A stretch of DNA of 64,000 nucleotides from positions 372,001 through 436,000 of the forward strand of contig JANQOR010000038.1 of the NCBI GenBank assembly GCA_028285685.1, in the 5' to 3' direction. Position numbers and translations under genes: made by a program. The stretch is from Cyclobacteriaceae bacterium. GTDB taxonomy: Bacteria; Bacteroidota; Bacteroidia; Cytophagales; Cyclobacteriaceae. This document shows, piece by piece, positions 15,994 to 26,800 of the stretch (its first letter is position 1; every line of letters begins with the position of its first letter). The notes under the pieces were generated by a model that was given only the letters and a program-made list of their open reading frames with translations, had not been told where the DNA came from and ran no database searches.

Positions 15994-16607
15994 GACTTGT
16001 ATCTGATATGCATTACGATTCCATATGCGATATGAAAGAATCCAAATCCTATCGACCAAAATAGCAAACCGTATCCAATGAAATAAGTGGCAGTTGCACC
16101 AAGGACGATTTGAATTATTCCCAGGCTCCGCACTTCACCAAGCGTGTATTTACTGGCATTGACCAGTCCCAGGCCGTAAAAGACCAATGTTAGTGGGGCT
16201 ATAAGGCCAATAAGGCCCTTTGAAAGAAGCATCAAACAAATGATCCCACCAGTAACCAATGGGATAGCAAGATTGATCAATAGTCTCCTCGCATTGTGGT
16301 CAAGCAGATGTTGGTTCTTTTTCCTGGCCTCTTTGGTGGTAAAAAAAATCCCGGTGGCGATGGACAGTATCATAGTCACTGATCCTATGAGAATCAGTGT
16401 AAGGATGCTGTCGCTGGTCATGGTCGCAATTCGATATGCGAGGTAGTTTTGATCCTCGTAAACCGTCACATACGCTGCATACGCTCCAGCTAAAGCAAAT
16501 ATACCTGCGAAAACTCCTGATAAGCCACTAAGAGAAATGAACCTTGAGGACCTGTTCATGATGTCCTTGATGTCCTTTAGGTCTTCTAAATATTTTTCCT
16601 CGCTCAT
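15990..16607 (-). CDS. Integral membrane protein co-transcribed with winged-helix regulator
   Basis: 205 residues: a short polar N-terminus (SEEKYLEDLKDIKDIMNRSSRF) and six hydrophobic segments (about 24-46, 70-89, 109-127, 130-147, 160-177, 179-198). No named domain that I recognise. It recurs in this phylum directly before the small winged-helix regulator, with which it shares a GTGA stop/start overlap here. An operator copy lies ten bases before its start codon. It may be the sensing or response partner of the regulator, but that is only inferred from linkage. Confidence 0.75.
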   Translation of the reverse strand: MSEEKYLEDLKDIKDIMNRSSRFISLSGLSGVFAGIFALAGAYAAYVTVYEDQNYLAYRIATMTSDSILTLILIGSVTMILSIATGIFFTTKEARKKNQHLLDHNARRLLINLAIPLVTGGIICLMLLSKGLIGLIAPLTLVFYGLGLVNASKYTLGEVRSLGIIQIVLGATATYFIGYGLLFWSIGFGFFHIAYGIVMHIRYKS

Positions 16608-16611
16608 TGCA

Positions 16612-16636
16612 TAAAAGTACTTTGTATTTCAAAGTA
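16612..16636. promoter_or_regulatory. Palindromic operator before membrane protein/regulator operon
   Basis: Second copy of the 25-base element: TAAAAG then TACTTTG-TATTT-CAAAGTA (16618-16636). It ends or begins about ten bases from the start codon at 16607, overlapping the expected promoter or leader. Identity over all 25 bases with 15664-15688 is well beyond chance for two sites 950 bases apart. Confidence 0.72.
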
Positions 16637-16689
16637 AATATACACGAATTTGTGACGAAATAGTTTTCGGAGAGCTTTTTTGGCAATTT

Positions 16690-19359
16690 CTAGTCTTCTT
16701 CCTTCAAAATCACCGCAGGGTTGGCATTGATAACTTTCATTGTATGACCAATGGTAGAAATGATGATGATGCCAAATGTTACGAGAAAAGGAAGTAAGAA
16801 ATAGAATATTCCTAGCTGGATTCTGTTCTCAAATCCGTCCAGCCAATTTCTCATGAAGAAGATGGCAAACGGAATGGTTATGGCAAAAGAAATGGCATTG
16901 ATCAGAAAATACTCCTTGTTTAGTATGACGAATAACCGTGATGATTTTGCTCCTAGCACCTTTCTCATACAAATCTCCTTCATACGTTGATTGAGAATGA
17001 ATGAAGCAAGGCCCAACAGTCCAAGAACAGCTATGACTACTGCTATGCTGGTAAAAATGCTGAACAACGTCCTGAAACGTTGCTCATTTTCATATTGTGC
17101 AATGAATATATCTCTGACAATCTGACTTTGAAATGGAGATCCTGGAAAAATGTTCTTTAAAGCATTTTCCATTTCTTCTATTGCTGAAGATAAGTTTCTG
17201 CTGTCAATTTTAAGTGCTATGTTGCCGCCAGACAATGCCGTGTCAAGATTAAAGGAGAACGGTTCCAATGCAAACTGGACACCACGCTGGTAGAAATCAG
17301 CGACCACTCCTACGATTTCGTACCTAACCCCAGCAAATATGATGTCCTCGCCAATGGCGCTTTCCGATGAGGAATATCCAAGTTTTTCTATGGAGTTTAC
17401 ATTTACAATGATATTTCCTTCTTCTTTTCCGTACGATCGATCGAAAAGCCTTCCTGCCTTAAGCTCAACCCCGTAAAGGTCAAAGTAGTCGTAATCAACC
17501 ACGGATCTGTGAATGAAAATCCCCGCTCTTTCGCTGTCTGAATCTTCTGTGGAATTTCGCCAATTGTTAGCAATTCCTGGCACTAGCGAGCCTATCGATA
17601 CTTCACTGACACCGGAGATTTGACGCATTTCGTTTTTTAAGGAACTCATCTTTCCCGTAAACCCGTCCTGCCCGACAACTCCGGGTGGCGTTTGAACGAT
17701 GACAGTTTTGTCAATGTCGATTCCAAGATCGTGCCCGATCATAAAACTCATTTGGTTATGAACGACCATAAGCCCTGACATGAGAAAAAGGGTGAAAATA
17801 AATTGGACGCTTACAAGTATCCGTCGCAAGGCAACACCTTTTGAAGAGGTTTTTAGTTTGCCTTTCAAAACATCGATAGATCTGTAATTTGACAAAACCT
17901 GGGAGGGGTAGAGGCCTGAAAGGAAACTGCCTACCACTATGATAGATAGCATGATGAAGATCAACAGCAAGTTCTGAAAGAAGTCCGAAAAAAATAGGAC
18001 ACCGGATACATCCTCTAAGATTGGAGCTAGGGGTATTAATAGGAGATATGCCACAATAAAGGAGATGAAATTGAGGAGCAACGCCTCTATCTGAAATTGA
18101 GTTTTTAGTTGCAATGTGCCAGAGCCCAATACCTTCCTGATCCCTACTTCCTTACCGCGAGAAACTGATCGTGCCGTACTGAGATTGATATAATTGATCC
18201 AACCGATAGCCAGGATACAAATAGCCACCACAGCGAACAAGTTGATTATTTTAAGATCATTCACTGGTGATAGCTCTGTTTCAATGCCAGCAGTGGTGTG
18301 AATACTGGTCAACGGCTGGAGTATAACATCATGGTCTTGATTGAGCCTTTGGTTGATCTCTTTTCTAAACTCATCAATTAGCTGATTGGCCTTGGTCTCA
18401 ACAACAGATGGATCTGCGTTAGCATCAAGCAGTAGATATGTGTGAAAAGAAAGCCAGCGCCATCTCAGTTGTTCGACAGTAAAGTTTGGACCAAAAAATT
18501 GTGCTTCATCAGCTACACTGACCAGTTTCTGGATAGGAAAAATCACGTTCGCTTTGATATGTGAATTCATAGGTAGATCTTCGAAAATTCCGAAAACGGT
18601 CGCAGTCCATACCTGCCCTAGAACGCCAGGAATATCGACCGTTTGATTCAATGCGTTCCCTTCCGGGAAAAGCTTTTTTGCTACACTTTCTGACAAATAG
18701 ATAGCATTTGGATCGGGAGAGTCGGACATTTCTCCCGACAGCATGGGGAAGTTGAAGAGCTCGAAAAACTCGTGAGATGCAAAAATCACTTCCTCCTCCA
18801 AAAACGTTTGTTCTTCCCTTGTAAGCAGAGCAGGGTTCGATACAAAGACCTGTGCGGAATTCATCACCTCTGGAATTTCATTCAGGTAATCGGCCTTTGC
18901 TCCATAGAAGGTAGCTGCATTTAAGGTCGTACCAGAAGAAGTGATCATCTTATTGGTTACCCTGAATATATGTTTGGAATCCGGATGGAAATCATCGTAG
19001 CTCTTCTCGAACTGAACGTATTGCATAATAGCCATACTTGCCATAAAACTTACAATTAGCCCACTGGCACTTATCAGTGAGTTGATCTTATTTCGACTGA
19101 GATTTCTCAGGGAGATCTTGAAGTAGTTATTCCAAATGCCCATGGATGAATGTTTGTCTTGATTTGAAAATTGAAGTAGTATGGGGAATCGCATGAAACC
19201 AAGTCCGCCAATCAGGAATTTCCAATTGGCCTTTCGGCGTGAATATTTTTTGCAGTCCAGATAGTACTGTTCAAGCAGATCTCCATAAATCGCGTTAAGC
19301 AGGTGGTTATCGATAAATTTTCTAAGTAGAAATGATATGAACGACGGAGGCTTACGCAT
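16690..19359 (-). CDS. MacB-like ABC transporter permease with N-terminal prefix domain
   Basis: 889 residues. A ~75-residue cytoplasmic prefix (FISFLLRKFIDNHLLNAIYGDLLEQYY) is the 'permease prefix' domain of Bacteroidota. It is followed by an FtsX/MacB layout: helix ~95-115, a periplasmic MacB-type domain, helices ~375-490 with SRGKEVGIRKVLGSG, a second periplasmic domain, and final helices with MKEICMRKVLGAKSS. Such permeases drive mechanotransmission-type export of peptides, lipoproteins or antibiotics, with a separate ATPase. No ATPase gene is in this window. The upstream PadR gene is separated by a single base, so PadR very likely controls it. Confidence 0.92.
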   Translation of the reverse strand: MRKPPSFISFLLRKFIDNHLLNAIYGDLLEQYYLDCKKYSRRKANWKFLIGGLGFMRFPILLQFSNQDKHSSMGIWNNYFKISLRNLSRNKINSLISASGLIVSFMASMAIMQYVQFEKSYDDFHPDSKHIFRVTNKMITSSGTTLNAATFYGAKADYLNEIPEVMNSAQVFVSNPALLTREEQTFLEEEVIFASHEFFELFNFPMLSGEMSDSPDPNAIYLSESVAKKLFPEGNALNQTVDIPGVLGQVWTATVFGIFEDLPMNSHIKANVIFPIQKLVSVADEAQFFGPNFTVEQLRWRWLSFHTYLLLDANADPSVVETKANQLIDEFRKEINQRLNQDHDVILQPLTSIHTTAGIETELSPVNDLKIINLFAVVAICILAIGWINYINLSTARSVSRGKEVGIRKVLGSGTLQLKTQFQIEALLLNFISFIVAYLLLIPLAPILEDVSGVLFFSDFFQNLLLIFIMLSIIVVGSFLSGLYPSQVLSNYRSIDVLKGKLKTSSKGVALRRILVSVQFIFTLFLMSGLMVVHNQMSFMIGHDLGIDIDKTVIVQTPPGVVGQDGFTGKMSSLKNEMRQISGVSEVSIGSLVPGIANNWRNSTEDSDSERAGIFIHRSVVDYDYFDLYGVELKAGRLFDRSYGKEEGNIIVNVNSIEKLGYSSSESAIGEDIIFAGVRYEIVGVVADFYQRGVQFALEPFSFNLDTALSGGNIALKIDSRNLSSAIEEMENALKNIFPGSPFQSQIVRDIFIAQYENEQRFRTLFSIFTSIAVVIAVLGLLGLASFILNQRMKEICMRKVLGAKSSRLFVILNKEYFLINAISFAITIPFAIFFMRNWLDGFENRIQLGIFYFLLPFLVTFGIIIISTIGHTMKVINANPAVILKEED

Positions 19360-19360
19360 A

Positions 19361-19693
19361 CTAGTGATTTAGAGTCAGCCCATACATTCCATTCCACAGC
19401 TCGTTACGAGTAGACCGGACTTCGGCCAGTGTCTTCTCCCCATAAGCAGTGATGGTGAAGATCAATTTCGGCCTACCACCACGCTCGTTATTCGATGTTT
19501 TGTCATAGGTTGAAGTAACAAACCCTTTCTTCTCCAAGCGTTGCAGTGTGGCATGAATAGCTGAGATGCTAATAGGTCGATTGAGCCTCTCCCTGATAAA
19601 CTCCTTAATGGCTAGCCCATAAGCATCCCGCTGAAGATTTCCAATGACAAGTAGGACCAACTCTTGCAATTCCCCAAGGCTATTTTCTTTCAT
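19361..19693 (-). CDS. PadR family transcriptional regulator
   Basis: 110 residues with the PadR winged helix: LGELQELVLLVIGNLQRDAYG, ISISAIHATLQRLEKKGFV, and the wing ERGGRPKLIFTITAYGEKTL. PadR proteins repress transporter or stress genes and release DNA on binding a small molecule. The permease starts one base after its stop codon, a typical PadR/ABC-permease unit. A candidate operator, ATGAAA-N8-TTTCAT, lies 17 bases upstream of its start. Confidence 0.92.
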   Translation of the reverse strand: MKENSLGELQELVLLVIGNLQRDAYGLAIKEFIRERLNRPISISAIHATLQRLEKKGFVTSTYDKTSNNERGGRPKLIFTITAYGEKTLAEVRSTRNELWNGMYGLTLNH

Positions 19694-19710
19694 GAACTAT
19701 AAATACGTTT

Positions 19711-19730
19711 ATGAAATGGGGTTGTTTCAT
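19711..19730. promoter_or_regulatory. Candidate PadR operator
   Basis: Inverted repeat ATGAAA-TGGGGTTG-TTTCAT just upstream of padR. Known PadR sites often have ATGT-N8-ACAT, with the same eight-base spacing. Its position, 17 bases before the start codon, fits autorepression. Confidence 0.5.
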
Positions 19731-19812
19731 TTTTGTAGAAATAGACTTATCTGTATAATGAAGACATGAGGTAGGTAGGGGGTATATAAGGTTGAATGCA
19801 GATTAACACAAG

Positions 19813-19855
19813 AAAAAAACAACCACAGCCGCATTCTGTTGAGCGACCGTGGCTG
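19813..19855 (-). terminator. Rho-independent terminator after the T9SS Ig-repeat gene
   Basis: Read on the minus strand, a stem CAGCCAC / GCGGCTG (one mismatch) is followed within a few bases by a run of seven T residues. It lies 20-60 bases beyond the stop codon at 19876 and closes the two-gene surface-protein operon before the PadR promoter. Confidence 0.6.
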
Positions 19856-19875
19856 AAAAGTAAAGTATAGTACAG

Positions 19876-22800
19876 TTAGTTTTTAATAAACCTTATTGTC
19901 CGGACAAAATCGTCATTGGAAACATGCAAAAAGTAGATGCCTGGCGGAAGTGTTGTGACGTCAAATCTTATTTTCCCGCCATTTATCAAAGGTTGTGCAT
20001 TTGAGAGCTTACCATCTACACCGACAATCCTAAAATGGGAAGTGCTAAGATCCAGGTCCGAGATTAGGTTTAACCAATCATTCGTAGGCACTGGGTACAA
20101 ATCAATTTGAACTCCCGGACCTTCGATTCCAAGTATTTCAAATGTTACTCTGGCTGAGGTTGCCTCACAGCCAGTTCCGAAGGTAGCGATCACGTAATAT
20201 TCACCTTCTTCATCTGGCTCATAGGATGCATTGGTTGCCCCATCTATTGCCATGTCATTGAGATACCATTGATAGCTTGCTCCAGCTTGCTCCGGGATGC
20301 TTAAGGTCTTCCCCTCTGTCACGGTAACATCAGGTATCGGATTGACAACTACTTCGATCTCAAATCTATCGGCAGTTACATTTCCTTGGCCATCAACACC
20401 TTCAACAAAAAGTCGTGTGTTTGATGCCGGTTGAAATTCATATGTGGCTCCTCCGGACTGCAGAAGTTCATCATTCGAGTCGTACCAATTGTATTCGAAC
20501 GCCCCTGTAGCGGTAACGATGGATGTACCTCCGGAGCAAACTGCATCAGCGGCCAAAGTTACGGTCGCATTATAGACCGCATTCTCAACAATGACACTTA
20601 AAATATCTGTGACAGAAGCTCCTGAAAGATCAGTTGCCCTGAAGGTGATTAGATGAGTTCCTGCATCTGACTCCGCAGGAGTGCCTACGATTGTGTTGTC
20701 CATGTTTGCGGCCCAGGAGGGGAGGCCCTCGATGGTAAATGTGAGGTTATCACCAGCATCAACATCCTCAAAATTCCCTTCAGGAAAGCTGTATGTAAAT
20801 TCCTGGTTTGAAAATGTCGTAGTCGATCCGACAGGCTGTTTTATAGTGGGGGCATCATTTACATTTACAACCACTAATGAAAAAGTGTTTCTTACATCAC
20901 CTGCAGCATCGGATGCAACTACGGTTATCTGGTGCGTTCCTACTTCGGCATTGGTAGGTGTCCCTGAAATTATATTGCCAGCCTGTGTCAACCATGAAGG
21001 CAGATTCTCTACTGTAAAGGTGAGCGCGTCTCCATCCAGGTCCTGGTACAGGTTAGAAACATCCACGCTCTTCAACACATCTTCGGTCGCGTCACTTATT
21101 GATGCAATGTTTTCAGGTAGGTCATTGACAGGCACCAACTCGAGTTCAAACGAAGAATTGTCCTGCAAGGAGCCGTCTGAAGCCACCACGTTGATAGTAA
21201 CAAACCCATTTGCATTTGCAATCGGATCGATGTCCACAAGATAAAAGCCATTTACGCTGGTAACGCTAATATCACCATCAGCTACTTTGGTTTGGTCTGC
21301 GGAAGTAACGGTGAGGGTCAGATCACCAGCATCATTATCAACGTCTTCGATAGCCACTACCAGGCCACTTAATTCTGCATCCTCCTTAATTGACTGATCA
21401 GCTAGCGATTGTAATACCGGGGCATCATTTACTGCCGCTGTTACAATATCAAATGTTGTAAAAGTAGAAACTCCGCCAGTAGTTCCAATTAAGACCAATG
21501 ACTCCGTTCCACTGTAGTTCTCGGCACTTGAGAAGGTGATTTGTCCGGTACTGTTGTCAATTGTTGCGGAAAGAAATGTTAGGCCGGCAAGATCATACTC
21601 AAACACCGCCCCTGCGTCATTTGTATCCTCAAAAACGGTGGAGACGTCGAGCGTATATTGACCGAAATCTTCTTCTAGATTGATTGTACTCACAGCATTT
21701 GAGACAATCAGATCGGGACTTGCATCATTTACCACAAAAGTCACATTCATGGTAACAGATTCTACGCCGTCAGACGCCGTAATGTCTATGTCTTCCACTC
21801 CGGAGAAACCACTAGCCAATGTGATGGTAGCCACAGAGTTTGTAAATGTTACCAGCACCGAAGTGTTGTTTGCCACAGAATAAAGGAGATTTGCAGCGTC
21901 GGTTTCCGGATCGCTGAAATTTGCGCTTAAATCAACATCATATCCGGGGAAGTCCTGAACCAGTACCTGGGTCTCTAACTGCTGTGCAATGACAGGAGCG
22001 TCATTGACTGGTGTAAACTCGGCCGAAAAACTCATGTCTGCAGAAAGTGAATTTTCTGAGCCTGAACCGTCATCGGCTCGCACTGTCACATTCACCGTTC
22101 CAAAGGCATTTTCAAATGGAAGTATTTTCAACAAACTACCTTCCACTTCGACAGAAGCGATCGAAGGGTCATCGATGATGGCACTGAATTCAAAGATTTG
22201 GAAATCCACATCAGGATCAGAGGCGCTAAGCGACACATTGATATTGTTGTCCTCTTCTGTGATTATGTCACTTACCTGTTGAACTACAGGAGGATCATTT
22301 ACTGGAAGAATTTCAACATCAAAACTTTGTAGTCGCAAATATTCCTCTACGGTTCCAACTTCCTTTACCCATACGGTGACATTTACTTGTCCGGAGAAAT
22401 TATTCAATCCTGTTAGGTTCACCGTTCCTCCGCTAACAGTTGCAAGAAGGTTACTCGTTTCATTGGATGCTACAAAAACCTCCAACTCATTGTCCGGATC
22501 TGAGAAGGTCAAACTCACATCTAGTGTTCCATCCTCATTCATTTGCTGATCCGCAATGGGATCTAAGGTTGGTAGATCGTTTACATCTGCTATATTGATC
22601 TTCACAAATCCTGATTGAAATTCATTTCTAACTGGATTGAACACCTGGAATTCAATGGAATCTTTACCCCCTATATCTTCAGTGGAAGTGTATTCAGCTT
22701 CCCATGTGACAATTGTTGCGGACTGCTCTACGGCTGAGACAGTACCAATAGATCCTTTGAAGGGACTGGTCAGCCACTCAAACGAGGCTTGAGATACATC

Positions 22801-23805
22801 TACGTCTGCAAAGTCGACTGCAATCATCTTCAATAGAACTGTTTGATTCTCAGGAACTGACAGTTCACTGCCTATGACGAAGAACTTACCATCAGCGCTG
22901 GCTGCTGTTCGTCCCGAAGAAGAATTATCCACTATGTAGGACTCAAAAGAAGAGAATCCGTTTTCCGTTGCAACCAAAACAGTCACCAACACTTGATCTG
23001 CGGTGAACAAATAATCATGTTCTGTCTCACTTACATTGAAGTCATACGATCCTATCGAACCGTCTATAGTCAGGTCCGCCTTTTCGATGGATCCACTTTG
23101 GAAATTTACGATCTGGGGGTCTGTGGGATCCGTCAGGTCATAGTAATTTAGATCAAGGGTGTACGCATCGTTGAATAAAGCATCCAATATCTCCAGCGTA
23201 AAGGTATTTCCATTGATCTTCAAGGTGTCGATTTGATGTGGTTGATCCTCAATCGAAAACTGAAATGCTACCACACCAATTTCTGACTCCAGGCTTGTGT
23301 TCTGTTCTTTGACCTTGAATTTGATTGTGTCATGATAAATGAGGTCAGGTTCCAGATCAGTTGCCGGCTCAAACCTGAACTCTCGATTAAGGAGCGCATC
23401 AAGGCCTACCAAAGTGCCATGAGTTGGCTCCGTGGTTACTTCAAATTCGATGGGTTGCAATTCCGGATCAAAACCATCAAGGAAGATGGAATTGCCAAGT
23501 TCGTAAACAAATTCCACCGTGGGAGAAATTGCCACCGGTGGAAGATTCTCGACTGCTGCTGGCGGCGGACTAAACAGGAAACCAATGTTTCCTGTATAGC
23601 TACCGGTTTCTGCCAGGCGGGTGGAGACTGCGCTTTGTCCGGCAATCCCAAATGTCGTGTAATTCCCTCCTGATGACCAACCTGCACCAACGGAGATAGT
23701 ACTTCGTACCAGGGTAGTATCCTGCCCAAAAGCTGACTCAGGAGCTGCGATGAGCAGGATAAGCAAAAGGAACATCAGCAGGATTTTATAAATAATTGTC
23801 TTCAT
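19876..23805 (-). CDS. Giant Ig/cadherin-repeat surface protein with T9SS C-terminal sorting domain
   Basis: About 1,309 residues. The ATG at 23805 starts a good signal peptide (MKTIIYKILLMFLLLILLI, cleaved near SAFGQ); an upstream TTG at 23829 gives no signal. After a short N-terminal domain comes a tandem array of Ig/cadherin-like units, recognisable by recurring NDAPV/NDLP and EED...VS.S..D.D motifs. Two units are He_PIG-like (LPSWLTQAGNIISGTP, LPSWAANMDNTIVGTP), followed by a PKD/Ig-like pair. The last ~75 residues (LYPVPTNDWLNL, PPGIYFLHVSN, IRFIKN end) form a type A sorting tail for T9SS export and surface attachment. Likely an adhesin or matrix protein. It follows the S74 gene by 32 bases. 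Confidence 0.9.
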   Translation of the reverse strand: MKTIIYKILLMFLLLILLIAAPESAFGQDTTLVRSTISVGAGWSSGGNYTTFGIAGQSAVSTRLAETGSYTGNIGFLFSPPPAAVENLPPVAISPTVEFVYELGNSIFLDGFDPELQPIEFEVTTEPTHGTLVGLDALLNREFRFEPATDLEPDLIYHDTIKFKVKEQNTSLESEIGVVAFQFSIEDQPHQIDTLKINGNTFTLEILDALFNDAYTLDLNYYDLTDPTDPQIVNFQSGSIEKADLTIDGSIGSYDFNVSETEHDYLFTADQVLVTVLVATENGFSSFESYIVDNSSSGRTAASADGKFFVIGSELSVPENQTVLLKMIAVDFADVDVSQASFEWLTSPFKGSIGTVSAVEQSATIVTWEAEYTSTEDIGGKDSIEFQVFNPVRNEFQSGFVKINIADVNDLPTLDPIADQQMNEDGTLDVSLTFSDPDNELEVFVASNETSNLLATVSGGTVNLTGLNNFSGQVNVTVWVKEVGTVEEYLRLQSFDVEILPVNDPPVVQQVSDIITEEDNNINVSLSASDPDVDFQIFEFSAIIDDPSIASVEVEGSLLKILPFENAFGTVNVTVRADDGSGSENSLSADMSFSAEFTPVNDAPVIAQQLETQVLVQDFPGYDVDLSANFSDPETDAANLLYSVANNTSVLVTFTNSVATITLASGFSGVEDIDITASDGVESVTMNVTFVVNDASPDLIVSNAVSTINLEEDFGQYTLDVSTVFEDTNDAGAVFEYDLAGLTFLSATIDNSTGQITFSSAENYSGTESLVLIGTTGGVSTFTTFDIVTAAVNDAPVLQSLADQSIKEDAELSGLVVAIEDVDNDAGDLTLTVTSADQTKVADGDISVTSVNGFYLVDIDPIANANGFVTINVVASDGSLQDNSSFELELVPVNDLPENIASISDATEDVLKSVDVSNLYQDLDGDALTFTVENLPSWLTQAGNIISGTPTNAEVGTHQITVVASDAAGDVRNTFSLVVVNVNDAPTIKQPVGSTTTFSNQEFTYSFPEGNFEDVDAGDNLTFTIEGLPSWAANMDNTIVGTPAESDAGTHLITFRATDLSGASVTDILSVIVENAVYNATVTLAADAVCSGGTSIVTATGAFEYNWYDSNDELLQSGGATYEFQPASNTRLFVEGVDGQGNVTADRFEIEVVVNPIPDVTVTEGKTLSIPEQAGASYQWYLNDMAIDGATNASYEPDEEGEYYVIATFGTGCEATSARVTFEILGIEGPGVQIDLYPVPTNDWLNLISDLDLSTSHFRIVGVDGKLSNAQPLINGGKIRFDVTTLPPGIYFLHVSNDDFVRTIRFIKN

Positions 23806-23837
23806 GTCTTCTTTGTTTAAGGTTAACAATCAAACAA

Positions 23838-26800
23838 TTACTTAGAAGCTGTTTTTAGCTCATCCGATTTGTTCTTTTCAATTAGGAGTTTTTCGATAAG
23901 ACTGATTTTTGCCTCCAGGCTGGCCACTTTGCTCAACCCAGCTTTTAATTCAGTATTCTCTTCTTTTAGACTTTCGACCTCAGTGGAGAGGTCCTTAATG
24001 GCTTCAATGAGGACAGCGGTCAGAGCGGTGTAGTTCACTGCCTTGAAGCCATCTTCATCAGTTTTGACCAATTGAGGAAATACTTTTTCTAACTCTTGTG
24101 CTAGTACTCCAATTTGCTCATCATCGCTGGTCACTCCCTTCTGTCTTTGAGCCAATTTATTCCAGTTGTATGTGTAGCCATTGAGCTGCTTTGTTTTTAC
24201 AAGCGCATTGTCAATTGATTTTACATTCTTCTTGAAACGTCGATCAGAAGTTACGTTGAAATTGACTGCATTCATGTCCCCATCAGTGGAGACTGAATTG
24301 GAAGCATATATATCTCCATTGTTATTCAGGTTGATAACATCCTGTCCAACATCAGTATCATGAATGCTGATGTAGCCGTCTCCACCCATTTCTGCGATGA
24401 ATCCGTTCTGACTGTTGGAAACAGTGACTGTCCCATTGTAATTGGATGCACCGTCATCATTTGCACTTGCCTGGATCATCCAGTTGTCATTTGGATCTTT
24501 GACTATCACAGCCCCTTGTCCATCATTTCCCCAGTTGGACTGTACCTCAACCCTTGGGTTATTAAAATTTCCAGCTGCCCAGATGTCTCCGTTATTGTTC
24601 ATGTTGATGACATCTTCTCCGGCATCAGAATCATGAATACTGATATAGCCATCACCGCCCATTTCAGCCTGGAAACCATTCTGACTGTTAAAAACTGTCA
24701 CTGTTCCATTGTAGTTAGAGGCACCATCATCGTTAACACTTGACTGAACCATCCACGAATCACTAGGATCTCTCAAGATCATTGCTCCTTGTCCATCATT
24801 TCCCCAATTGGACTGAATTTCGAACCTTCTCCCATAGACATTGCCTTGCATGTTAATACTGCCTTCCGATGCATCTAAACTCAAAACCTCTTCTGAGCTT
24901 GAACCTGCAATGTTGGTCTTTGAAAGGCTTAATCTTCCCCACTCATCTGTTCCATCTGAGCTAACATGCATATCCAGATTGCTGTGATACCAACCTCCAC
25001 CATCACTGGTAGATCCGTACATGCGGAAGTTTCCAAGATCATTATTTTCCCAAGGCTGACCACCCATTTGAAAGTTTGGAGTGCTGTTGCCTTGAAGAAA
25101 CATTTCAGCTGAATAGCCTGTAGGGTCGTTGTTATCAGGGTCATTTACATGAGAAACAGAGAACTTGTCTTGCGCCGCATTGATATTTTCACCCAGTCCA
25201 CCTTCTAAGCCACGAGAAGATATACTGAATTCAGTCCCGTCTGTTCCCCGGAAGTTAATCGCACCTCTTTCGGTACCATCGCTTTCGTCATATTGTGCTT
25301 CCATCCAAACCAGATCAGTTGCATCATCGCTCCCCACCATCTTTAGATAGGGTAGGTCACTGCCATTAGTATCCTCCCAAACTTTGGATCCAACTTCAAA
25401 ATTTTGACTATGCGCTCCTCGCATCCAGAAGACGCCTACGCTATCCTGAATGCTAAGGTCAACTTGATGGAAACCGTTTCCAAGCTCCAGGTACAATTCT
25501 GGTCGTCCAGCCCAGAAACCAGCCAAAATGGCTCCTTCGCTATCCACACCGGCATCATCATAGTCAACAAGTTGCATAAAGCCACCTCTGTTGTTTAGTC
25601 CCCCAAACCAGCCTACATTTTTATGTTGTTCATTGTATGTGAAGAGATTTCCCCGGCCTTGATTCGTCACCCTCAGCTGAGCGCCCAGGTTCCGTAACGA
25701 ATCGTACATCCATAATCCACCGGCATAACCACCTCCGCTTGATCCAAGTATAACGTTGGTGGAATCATTTGCTCCATACAACACTACAGAACCTGCATCA
25801 TTAGGCTCAAAATAATTTAAGTCAGCTCTCAGACTACCTGCTGGATTAAAGACTTGAATATCACCACCAGGTGACTGAAGCGGTTGGCCATTAACCATCA
25901 GTTGGCCTTCCACATTTACATCACCGTTAAACCATCCGGCCCAATTTTCAACTCCCCCCGAAGCATTTCCAACAACACCTTTATTGATGCCAGGTCCTTC
26001 AGCTCGACCGCGGACGCCAACGTTTTGAATCGTTGTGTTAGTACTATCACCTACGATCGAAAGACCGACAAGGCCATGATTGTCTTCTCCAGCTGTACCA
26101 CTTGCTCTTCCAAATACCCCGGTGTTTCCCCAGGCGTTGCCTCCCGCTCTTCCGGATACACCGGCATTGTATGATCCATCCTCAAAACCAGTTGCACCAT
26201 TTCCTACTCCAAACGCTACGCCAGTAACACCGTCATTGAATTTACCAGCTCCGAATGCTTGTCCATAAACGCCGGTATGGTCTCCTGAACCTTCGCCCCA
26301 GGAAAGGGTTATCATCCCTACTTTCCAACCATCATCTCCAATCTCCGAAAGAACATTGCTTCTGGTAGCGAACTTGAGTCCTGCTCCAGTCATATCCACC
26401 TGTAGCCCACGACGAAAGGAGTCACCACGAACAGAGATACTCATTGCAGTATCATTGGGAAACATAGCAGAATCGAGCACGATTCTCCTGGGCATATTTT
26501 GAGCAATAAGCCCGCTGCTGAGATAGGGGGCGTGCAGATCCACGCTGGCAATCTCCGTACCGCCTACGGATATCTTCAATTCGGGTGTTCCGGTTGTAAA
26601 TAGTTCGTTAGGAAATTCAACATCTGAACCCAGGACTACCGAGTACAATCCCTGAATTACCTGGACCCCCAAGTGGGTCTCTGTCCACTCGGGATCAACG
26701 ATGGAGAAAGTAATATCTACTGCTCCATTTACAGGGTTCCCGTTTTCATACAAAGCTCCCTGGAAAGTTAGAATTCTACCTTCAGGCGCCTGAAAGGCTC

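Noticed and set aside
19771-19790. GGGGTATATA string resembling one half of the AATACC-N8-GGTATT motif
   Set aside because: No matching AATACC arm at the right spacing upstream, so not counted as a third operator.
20681-21244. 187-residue open frame antisense to the Ig-repeat gene
   Set aside because: The opposite strand encodes a coherent repeat protein with signal and T9SS tail; the antisense frame has no domain and mirrors the repeats' codon pattern.
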